Translations under genes and position numbers: made by a program | The notes under the pieces: model-generated | The model's database searches: none | The model's input: only the letters and a program-made list of their open reading frames with translations | What the model was told of the DNA's origin: nothing | Assembly (NCBI GenBank): GCA_016169945.1 | Contig: JADLSH010000367.1 | Coordinates: forward strand, 3,100,001 to 3,164,000 | Direction: 5' to 3' | DNA from: Trachythela sp. YZ-2020 | Lineage: Eukaryota; Cnidaria; Anthozoa; Malacalcyonacea; Clavulariidae | DNA length: 64,000 nucleotides | In this document: positions 34,305 through 46,300 of the stretch, one piece after another | How the letters are laid out: every line of letters begins with the position of its first letter | Numbering within the stretch: the stretch's first letter is position 1

Positions 34305-37300
34305 CTGTTGTAGAAAAAATGATCAATCAATCAAATGTATTGATAGGATATTTACTTTTGTTGCTGTATTTTTCATATTTTGATATTTGCTGGGTACAGG
34401 AATGCATTGCAAAATACGTTAGAAAGTATTCTGTTACTATGATCATTATTGGATAAACTTTTTGCTTGCTTGCTAACCCTTGCTTGTACGATGTAACTGA
34501 TCGATTGATTGTTCAATGAAACCTTAGGGGACACAGGCTAGTGTAGGTATGATTGAGGGTTTGTAGGATCCATCTACCTGAAAAACAGAACAAGAACGTC
34601 GACGTTTCGAGCGAAGGCTCGCCAGTTAAGTAGTTAACCACGTTAGTTAAGTAGTTAACCACGTTAGTTAAGTAGTTAACCACGTTAGTTCAGTAGCTAA
34701 CCACGTTAGTTAAGTAGTTAACCACGTTAGTTAAGTAGTTAACCACGTTAGTTAATTAAGTAGTTAACCACGTTAGTTAAGTAGTTATAACCATGCTATC
34801 AACTTCCTTCGCTCAAAACTTCGAAGTTCTTGCTATATTTTTCAAGCAGATGAATCCTACAAACCCTCATGCATATTTATTCAACAAACCATTTCACCGG
34901 AGCAATGGTATAGTCAGACATAAAAAAATGCATGTATCCATGCAGTGCTTACCTTCTTCTTTACGACTTCATCAGAAGCATCTCTTACACTAGACAGATA
35001 GATGTCAACTCCGTGTATAAATTCTTCCATCATACGTTCCATCTGAGCCAAGCGTAATTCTCGAAGATACATAACAGTCTATGATGTACAAAGACACAGT
35101 CAATGCACTCACATGTATTTAACTCTTATAGTTATAAAGGCATGTTTGGTAAAATATCAAATACATGACGTTTAGATGGAATAAGCATTGGGAAATAACT
35201 CGAACGCGTGGTTCACTAACTTCCAGACGAAGGACCTTCGCTCGAAACGTCGAAGTTCTTATTGTATTTTTCAGGTAGTTGTATCCTACTCCACCGCCGA
35301 ATAAACATTGGGAAATCCCGAAAGCAACTTGTCCTTCCCACCCCTTGGGGGCCCTGCTAGTGATAGGAAGCGCACAAAATGCATTATATACGCACCTGAA
35401 ACACACGCTAGTGTGTGTTGTATACTTGTTCTTCCTTAAGTTCCATGCTATATACACATGCCTTATTTAGAGAAAGTACTATATGAAGTGCTTGTAAACA
35501 TGCACCAAAGTATTTCGATATGGACACTCAAAAACACATTGCCACTACATTTTGTTTCTTTATCATAATATATAGCACGTTGAGATGATCTGTCCGATTA
35601 AGATTACCATTAACGAAATACTTCCCATATTGACCAATTATAAACCGTTCTCGTGTGCACAATGATCAAGGATATTGGTCACTGCTGTTAAAGAAAATAA
35701 CATCGATAAACCTTTGCGGCAGCGTCGATCAAATCTTTGTGTATTGGACGATTCTTCCACACCATCTCATCATTCTGTGCAATAGAAAATCACATATCCA
35801 CACTCGGGGCTTTATATTTACCAAATTTGGGCACACCCGCTATCGTCAGGAGGGAGTATTCCACCATGTCAATCCCACCTCCTACCCACAGAGGAAGGAC
35901 ACACATTCCTTACAATCTGCTTAAACTAGGTCATGGTAAGTTAGTAAGGAAGAAACCTTTCACTTCGGGAAAGGTTTGATTTACCCTAGTACGAAATATT
36001 CTTTTCCACTCTTGCGCAAATATATAATGCGGGAGAGTAAAATAGAGGCCCGACATTAACCACCTAAGTCGTTCTTTTTAACTGAAAGTTCTGCCAAATA
36101 ATTTCTGTAGCTTTTCACATCTTTATGAGAGGTCACAAAGAGTGAATGTGAGTAGTGCGTACGTACGTGACGAGAGGTCGTTCGCGCGCACAGTATGTAA
36201 AATAGAACGCTGTCATTCCGTTAATAGGGTTACGAAGTGTCATATCAATTTAGTCGTGTTCAAGAGGTCAGAATGTCCGCATACTAATGGTATTTTCATA
36301 AGGAAATGCACTGCATAAGGGTTTTGCTTGTGAAAATCAAAGTGGCGAGGTGATATCGCAACAGAGAAAAGGACCGGAACTAGTTGTCAAATGGAAATCC
36401 ATTTTCAGATTAAACTACTAAAACTACTCAATATCTTTCAAAACGTACTTATTGCTTGCTAAATCTGCCAAGGAAATAATGACGGAATCATGCTTCCATC
36501 ATTACACATAACTCAAAAGTTTAATCTACATGCAGAGGTGCACAACGATACAAACCTTAGTGTGCTTACGACGGATTTTGTGAAAATGATACTCATCAGG
36601 AGAAAGATCAAGATATTCATACAGACATGATATAAGACTACTTGTTTGTCTAAAATGAAGTTAACACAACATTAACAAACAGGAAGCATAGTATACTGGG
36701 AACGCTGTACGTAGGCAAATTACAATTAAATCAGTCCATACGTTTAAATTGCAAATTAGAGCTATTCATGAATCTAAATATGTACAGTGGTTTACAATTA
36801 TACATATTTCGTACATTACATTTGCAGAGAGATTAGTTTACATTGATCAACTAATGGACAACATGGGCTTGTCACAGAACGAGAAACGTTTCCTCTCCAC
36901 AACATGTATGCATGTCGCAATTAACGTGCAAGTATGAAATACCATACTTGTATTCAGTTCGCGCGTGGTACGAATTTTCGCTCAGTCTTAAATTCGCCTG
37001 AACTCGAAGAATCCCAAGAGCAAGTTTCTGTATATAACTGCATGTAAAAACGATTCTATTGCCAAATACTTATACACAGGGCCGCCGTGGGGCAGGGGGG
37101 GGGGGGCAATTTCCCCGGGCCCCAACCTAACTTGAGAGAGAGCCTAAAATTGAGCAGCCCCCCGCCCTCAAAATGTAGGGGTCGGTGTAAGGGCCCACTT
37201 GCAGATTGAGCAGTTTTTTTTTGGGGCCCCTTTTTGAGATTCCACTCCACTTGCATTCTAGTTGGGGCTCTTATATGCCTTAGCACAGTTTTAGTCTTTT

Positions 37301-40300
37301 TCTGCTGTTTGAAAATAATGACGTCGTAGGGACCACAGAGAAAAATTTGCTCCGGGCCCCGCGAATTCTCTCGGCCCTGCTTATACACAATGTCATATAT
37401 AGAATAATTTCTAATTTACTGAATAATGCTTGAATGCTAGGAGATATTGATTACAATCTAGTTTACAATACAATACGATACGATACAATACAATACAATA
37501 CAATACAATACAATACGATACAATACAATACATCTGACACAGTGTACTGACAAATTGATAGTAAGCGACAATACATCTGACACAGTGTACTGACAAATTG
37601 ATAGTAAGCGCGCATCTACAAGAAAGTCAACACCGCTCTCTAGAAAAAAGGGCCTTCAACTAGTGTACACATGCAACGGTAATGGACGTTTATTAATTTA
37701 TGTTATTTGGTATAATTTAGAGTGGTCAAGAAAAGGTGTACACCGCCTCTATCAGATGAGCTTTGATCCGCTCCTGTTATTAAATTTTTACCTTGGAAGC
37801 TTTCTATCAGGAACTTCATTTCTATAAATAATGGCATCTGCTACCTAAAAAACATCAAATAAATTATTAGGCGCAACAACCTACGCATTTGGCACATCAA
37901 GCCATTTCGGCACACAACAAACCAGAAATAAAATCCGGATATCCAGTAAATTAACAATTCTTACTTGGGTATCAAAAACATTCACAAGACTAACTCCATA
38001 TTGATGATATAATGCATCACTGAAATGGCGACAATTGTGAGTCACCTATATAAGGATATACGAATACAAATATAGTTTCAATATAGTGTCAATTACAATC
38101 ACAGTAAAGTGTGGGTAAACAGTTGCGTTTCACTGACAACTGTATTGTGCAAACGATGGCACCTGGTCATCTGCCAGTATCAGAGCGAGGAAATGATGTA
38201 GGTCCTGTCGTTATACGTAAATATATGTTATTTACCGGCTTGGAGGTCCGTATAGGGAAATATTTCCCAAGTCTCAAAATATAATTTTAAAAACAAAAAC
38301 ATTGGCTCTATGTATTTAAATCTCGCGCGCTCCGTACGGCCTCATACGGACCGCTCGCGTAGCCAATCAGATTGCAGGAAACCCTAGAATATGAATTAGG
38401 ACCGCAAAAAAAAATATTAGTCTTCTATTTGCTGGCAAATAAATGGAAGCGTTCTCTTGTAAACTTGTGTCAACATTTCTGAACTTGCGTGGCCACCATC
38501 TGCTGCCCATGCAGTAACGCTTACATACAGAAACACACAAATAATCAATAATTGGAAAGAGAGGAATACACGTATAACAACAAAAAACAATCTAAAGAAA
38601 CAAGAATTTCTGCTGTACGATGGCTCGCTTTTAGAGGTAAAAACTATAAACATTTTAACCTTTAAAATGTCCGCAGAATCCATGATATCTGCTAAGCCAC
38701 AATCAAACGCTCGTCCACCAAGGGCCACAATATCAAATAAGTAAACACACTTATTACAACCAATCTATAGTAAAGAGCACAGGAAATGTTAATGAAATAC
38801 GAACAAACATGATTGTAATTTCGAATGCCAGATTCTGTTTTCCATCTGCATGCATCCAACAAATTATTTATTATTATTATTATTATTATTGGAGCCTGAA
38901 ATACATGAAGAAGACAATATAGTCTTAATTACCATGCAATTACATTAAAATTAGAGTAAAATGATTAAAATTTACATTGTTTATTAATATTAACAATATT
39001 GTATCATTATAATTGTCAGTGTATCATTACAATTCACAGTGTATCATGAAAGTGATCAGTGATTGGAACTTGTTTCTTAATAAGCAGATTCTGCTGTTAC
39101 AGGATAATGAGTATTTTGGGAGATCTGCAGTTGAAGAGAACGAAAACGTGTGTGTTACGGGCTTGGTGTAAAAATTACGATCTTAATCACTATTTCTTAT
39201 CAAACATTGGAATAAATTTGGATGTACCTTGAAAAACCACAATTTATAACTATTCAATTTGTTTTAAAGCAGTTAATTAACAATTATTGGACGAGGTTAA
39301 GCATGACATCAAGAATAATCAAGGTCGAAGTTTGCGTATATGCCGAAGCTGAAAGCCTACGAAATGAATAATACAGCAGCATTATCTGTAACAATTACAT
39401 CAGATCTGCAGACAATGGATTGTGTTGTCTACAGAAATTACGCCATACCTACAGGCGCCACGAAATATATGTAGGTCAGCAGCCAATCAAAACAGATAAT
39501 TTATGAGAAATACATAACATTTGTAGGGGTGTTTCATTCACATTCAATTTTTGCGCGAGAGGATCAACCTTTTACACTCAAATAACACACTTATAATTCT
39601 CGTTTATTACAAAATATAAAATACCCAAACATGCTATTTATCTCAACCGCTGATCTCAACAGACACATGTGAATTTTGTTAACGACAATCTGATAATGCA
39701 ATGTTAGACAGAGGAACATCCTGAACATTAATTGCACATCCGACTACATGTGAATATTCTTAAGATATGTTTTACCTGTATAAGGCAAAGCTGGCCAAAA
39801 CGACCAACATTTAGACCTTCCCACGCAACACCCACCACACGTTGACGTGAAATGTACGCAATCTAAATGTTGAAATTATAGTAGACTAATAAGGCAAAAA
39901 TTTAAGCAAAGTTAAATAATGTTAGTAAAATTACATAGGTGATTATTGAAAATTCTCAATGCTGATTGGTTGCGCTACAGCGCTACGTCGGATTCTCTAT
40001 ATGGTCGGATTAATACGCGATAATCACCTAAAGCGTTTTTAAGCCGCTTTTATTCATAAATATTCAATTCAAATATTTTTGAAATGTGCATTTTTTACTT
40101 TTTTTCCAAATAATCACCTATATAATTTTACTAAAACAATTATTCGCCTCAGGCTCGGTGATATTCACCTCACCTTCGGCGTTATATTGGTGTTCGGCGT
40201 TATATTGTTAAATATAAGCTATGATAAAGATAACCTATTTTATCCAATACCCTAGCCTCTCTATCTTCTCGTTGAATGCCTTTCGTGCCCGCTAATACCG

Positions 40301-43300
40301 CCTGCCACGCGGGCTACCTACCAATACCAAAATTCAGAAGTGATCTATTGACTACAAGATATATTTTATTATTATTTTTTAAATTGATTCAATATTTCTG
40401 ATTGGCTAACAGTCAACGGTGAAATATGTCATATCAACTCAATGGCTGACCAAATATTGAGTGGTGACATGATATCGCACGATTTGACGTCGTACGTGTG
40501 ATATAAAAAATAGTATTACACGTGACGTCATGCCAAACACGAAAAAAACACACAATATGGCGTCGCCTTCGGCCGTTCGCAGACAGAAAGGCGGAACAGT
40601 AAACTTCATGATCTCGGTATTCCGTTTATCAAACTATAAGTTGGTGTCAATTTATAGTATCAGTACGTTATTGGAGATTATTTTACCTTTAAAACTTTGT
40701 AAATTCCGTAGTTGGGTTTTTGTTCGCATGCTTACTTCTATTTTGCTGCGTAAATTTTAACTTCGCTACATGGCAGACTGGTGTCAGCAATAGTTCATAA
40801 CAGATAATGCATAATACAATACAAGAATGCATAACAGAGCAACGCAATTTGATACATTCTTGGTGTATAAATAAAACCTTCATTTCCGGGTTCTTGAGGT
40901 TTACGTCACAAATGTCAGAGACGTTATAGTCTGTGAACAGAGGGCTCTCAGAGAGATAAAGAAATAGTGGATCTTAAATCAAATCAAAAGTTTATTTACC
41001 AAATATATAAATAATTACATAATAAATGTTGCACAAGTATTATACATATATGTATATATTTTTTGTTATTTTTTTTTAATTTAAAAAATGGTGCTCTGCA
41101 AAAGAACCCCAAAGAGCTTGAAAAGCGCTAGACACCATGACGGTTATTGTTATAACAATGTAAGGTACATTTTTTTCTTCAGACGGAACAGTAACTACTA
41201 TTCCGGTTGTATAGTATTAATGTAAATTTCGACCCCTGTTATACTATGCATGTATATTACACCGCCAGAGCTTCACTCAATAGGAAGATCGCGCGTGTTT
41301 TACTTACATGTAGATTGTAGTTCTGTTTCTAAAAAAGAGTCCTCTTTTGACTCGATGAGTATATATTTATGTGGCCAAGAACCTTGACATTTCGTTTCAA
41401 ATACAGTGCACATTCCCATGATAGTAATATGCGCTGAGGCGTTTTCAGGGTTCGAAATCACGTTAAGGAAATATTGCTAACTTCGTATAGGCTAAAAATC
41501 CTGCCAGCATGATCAGTTTGTAGATTATAATACTTACTATAAAGTTACAGTTGCATTTTTAAACTGAAATACACCGGTAATGTACTGCAACAGTTGGTTG
41601 TAGCTGGTACCCCGCTGCTATTTCAAACTGTGTTTGTTGCCAAACATTACAGACAACACTTACCGCTTGTTCAAATGCCTCTCCAAATGAGTCTATCGGG
41701 ACAAAATCAGGAGGATTGATGGTATAATTTTCATGATCTTCTGAAGTCTCAACGAAGAGGTCAGAATTACCTGCAAGAAATCAAATTAGGCAATTTGTAT
41801 TGCAGTAACGCATTCAAGAAGAGGTTCTTAATCCATGATATGCAGTACATCTCTACGAAATGTTTTATTCTATTCTGATTCAATAAGAACAACAAACTAA
41901 GCATTATAAAGTGCATGAACAGCCTGTTGGGTTTTAACAAATTTGAAAACAGGGTAAAACCCAAAAAGTTAGTTGCAATTTATCAATTCATATTCCATCT
42001 CTAATTCTCAGAATAATTTATCCGGGATACTAGAATTTCCTAAGAATAAGTAAATTGAAAAGAAAACAAGGATATAATTTCGTTGTTAAGACAGTTAATT
42101 AATAAACTCATTTCAATAAAGTTCTTTCTGAGCATGGCAAAAATCTCAATTATATCTCCCAAACCATGCAAAGGTCGAAACTGCAATAAATAGTAGAATT
42201 ACATAAACATACACACTTGACATCCACATGAGTATTAATTCAAATTTGTGCTAACCCAACAGATACCTGATGATGCACACACACACCCAGACGACTGTAC
42301 ACCCAGGGCTAAAAATAACGGTCGGTCAACGGAACAATGACCGGCCAAAAAAGCCTCTTGACCGGTCACTGTTTTGCCTCACCGGTAATATTTTGACCGG
42401 TCACATTTGTATACTTTCCGATAGAATTTATGCCATCTTAGCTGAAATGTTGTGACAGAAAGACTATTACAACGTTGACTGTTTTACAGCGTGATTTGTA
42501 TTAAACGTCTTGAGCGTTTAAAACATGAAACAATAAAAGCGATGTCTCGAAACAAATTGTTATTATTTGTTTCACTGTAAGTGTTTTACTTTTAGTGCAT
42601 GCGTATTAAGTAATAAAATCTCCCTCATTAATAGTGATATTTTTGGATATTTGCTGTATTTTACTCATTTTAAAAATGACCGGTCAGAAACAGAGTTTGA
42701 CCGAGCTAAAATCAAGTTGACCGGTCATTCTGTCATTTTAGCTCTGAATCCTGTGCTTAACTTACAATTTATAACCCCAGGCTTCTTTTGAAGCATCCTC
42801 AAACCTTCATCGCTTGGATCACGCCTTGATTTGCCTTTTTGAAGATGTTTCTTTGAAAAATTTCGTTCATGTTTAAGAGGCAAACCTCTACCCTTAGGCT
42901 CTTGTTGATTTACTACTGGTTTCTCGTTCGTGACCAGTGGGGTGGCAATCTGGGTGGATGGAACATTCGAAACTCCTTCATTTTCTGCTCTATAAATACA
43001 GCAAGGGTTATAATTTCAGTTATAGGGATGCGAGGACATTACATACTGTACAGTGAAACCTCTACTAATGAACACTTAAGTACAACGGACAGTAAGTTCT
43101 GGTCATGAGTTTTTGTGAATTAAAATTCCTATTATAAAAACCTCGGGCAACAAACTGAAAATATGCAGATACGGAAAATTTCACATGCAAAGCATAAAAA
43201 ACCAACATTTCAGAGAAAATATTTACATGATGGTTTAATTTAACACGCCAATGACAATGTAAAAATTTATTCGCTAAGTGAGTGAAATTTATTCGCTGCG

Positions 43301-46300
43301 CACGCTTTTGTTTCGTCAACATAAAACCACAAATTGGAATGTTACGGTGGCCCACAAGTGTCACGGCACATCTTTCAGAAGTTCATGGCACAACATTTAA
43401 TATTGTACAGCAACTTCTTAAAATTCACGGCAACTATGAAAGTTCGTTCACGGCAACAATTGAAATCTCACGGCAACTTTGAAAGTTCACGGCAACAATT
43501 GAAAATCTCACGGCAACTTGGAAAGTTCACGGCAACAATTGAAATCTCACGGCAACTTTGAAAGTTCACGGCAACAATTGAAATCTCACGGCAACTTTGA
43601 AAGTTCACGGCAACAATTGAAATCTCACGGCAACTTTGAAAGTTCACGGCGGAAGTGAAATACTGTTCACTGTGAGTACTTAGTACCCAGACTCCTTTGT
43701 CATTCTACCCAATCCAAAATGGCGACAAATATCGAAGAAGAGTACGATAACCTAGATGAGCATGAAAATACTGATGAAACTAATGATGAGGATATCATTC
43801 GTTATTATTTTCAGAGAGGATTTCAATATGAAGAGATTCGAAACTTTCTTCTGAAATATCATGACAAAGAAATGAGCTTAAGTACATTAAAACGGCGAAT
43901 AAAAGAATATGGTCTGCAAAGAAGAAACCCGATTATGACCTTGGCGTCGTCCGTGATGCAATTAGATCACTCTTGGATGGCCCAGGAGTTTGTAGAGGTT
44001 ACCGTTCAATATGGCACACGCTTCAAATGAACGGAATAACTGTGCCAAGAGTTGTTGTCGAGGAGGTATTGCGAGAGTTAGATCCGGAGGGCGTACAAGA
44101 AAGATCAAAACACAAATTGAGGAGAAGAGTTTATCGGAATCCAGGCCCTAATTTTTCTTGGCATTGTGACGGATATGATAAACTGAAACCATATGGTTTC
44201 CCGATCCACGGATGTATAGATGGGTGGAGCCGGAAGATTCTTTGGTTGTATGTTACTCGGTCAAATAATCAACCCAATAACATAGGAATGTACTATTTGG
44301 AGGCTGTAGAACAGTATCAGGGCTGCCCCATTGATTTTATTACCGACCTTGGCACTGAAAATGGCCTCGCAGCTGCTATTCATACATTTTTTCGAAATGA
44401 TCCAAACAGCCATAGGTATGTTTCCTCGCCTCGGAACCAGAGAATCGAAGGGTGGTGGTCATTCCTATGAAAATACCAAGCATCCTGGTGGATCAACTTT
44501 TTAGAGTTCTTTGTGATGAAGGCACTCTAGACCTCACAGTTCCCCTTCATACGGAGTGTCTTTGGTTTTGTTTTGGTGCATTGTTACCAGAAAATTTAAA
44601 TGACGCCAAGGGATTCACATTATATCCGGAAATCGAGATATGATACTTTGAAAGGGAGGCCAGATTCTCTGTACTATCTCCCTGAACTTCACAATGGTCA
44701 ATGTCATTTGCTCTTGCCTGTTCCAGAGGAAGAGAAATTGTATGCTAGAGAGCATATAATTAGTGATTGTAATGGACAAAATGATTTCCAAAGATACTTT
44801 ACATATGTGATGGACTGCTGCTCATTACAAAAGCCTTCTCACTGGAGGCAGGCACTAGACTTGTACCATTTGCTCATTAGCTGTGCAAATAATGGTGAAA
44901 ATACAGTGTGATGTATTGAAATTTTTGGGTTGTTGTATTAGATTGTAAAAAATATTTTGCTAAATACAGTACACTGTTAAAGAAATTTAATAAATTTTTC
45001 TTCCTGTGTGTCAGTAAACTACAACAATGATGACAATCACTATGTCATATTCACAGAACTCAACACAACTGAACTACTATATTATATGATATATAGTACA
45101 AATTTGACTAGCTTGTTTTTCAATAAATATAAACTTTCAATAAACAAAGAAACTAAAGCTAAAAATAACATCAACAATCTGTCAATTTCTGAAACATTTG
45201 TCTCAAAGTTAGGGCTTAGTAAAAGGTACAATATGCAATGATCAAAACCTCTTTAAACTTCTTGGACTCATTCATGTGTACAACAGGTATTGTTAATTCT
45301 CTGCCACATGCCCCCTACCAAAGGGAAACATATTTTATGATTTGGGTTTCTGACCAGGCAATCATGATCAAACTTTACTGTTATGATGGGCCTTTCCCTT
45401 GTCATTACATGCTTGTGTCTTTGACCGGTAATCCATCCCATAACACCTCCAACTGACATATTTGGGCTTTCAAACACTTCTTCTGAGCTTGACTGCTCAC
45501 TTGCAGATTCATTGTAGTTCCAAGCTACTGCAGCTGAGTATCCTGAGACTGGTGTGTCCTCTAGGGGATAGTGCTGTGCAAACTCCGGGTTTTTCACCTC
45601 CGGCTCCGGCTCCGGCCAAAAAAACTCCGGCTCCGGGAAAAAAAACTCCGGCTCCGGCAGAAAATTTCCAGCTCCGGCAAATTCGTGAAAATTCGAAATT
45701 TAATGGACATTTTCAATTTCAAAGTGGAAGCACTATCTTTGTTTTTTATTTTAACACTTATGACTGTCGTCATAGCTGTCGTCTGCATGGCGCGAGAGCG
45801 CGTTCTAATTTATGATTGACAGTCTGAGAATGTTTGACAGTAGTTTGCAGCACAAATAAGTGCTGCAGGAGTTTTACCGGAGTTGAACAAACTCCGGCTC
45901 CGGCAAAATAGGCCAAAACTCCGGCTCCGGCCCTCCGGCTCCGGCGCACAGCACTACTAGGGGAATGAGAGCATCTTGAAGATAATCCATTATTGATTCT
46001 TCAATGACACGCTTTGTGGATCCTTCTTCAGAGTAAACAGGTTCCATCAAAGAGAAGAGATAGTCTGCATCTGGCACCACGTCTTTCTTAAAGTCTTTAA
46101 TAAAAAGAGCCCGACATACTTCTGGATTCGTTGCAATCATATCCCCAAGACCATAAACATCTAAGCCTTTCTTGAATTCTTTCATGTATAACATGCGATT
46201 GCTCACAAATCTGACCTTCAATGAATTTACGATATCCTCGATAAAATTGTATCCATTATCTAATATAAAATCTGAGTATTTGGTACAGTCAAGTCTTATA

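Noticed and set aside
37411..37596. Minus ORF rich in Tyr/Ile/Val
   Set aside because: It is a translation of the ATACA microsatellite.
43440..43660. Regular repeats with spacers, CRISPR-like at first sight
   Set aside because: The spacers are themselves repeated, the arrays are mirrored at both ends of a transposon, and the DNA is eukaryotic.
45462..45819. Overlapping Leu/Arg- or Pro-rich ORFs around 45.6 kb
   Set aside because: They are translations of the CTCCGGCTCCGG repeats of a MITE.
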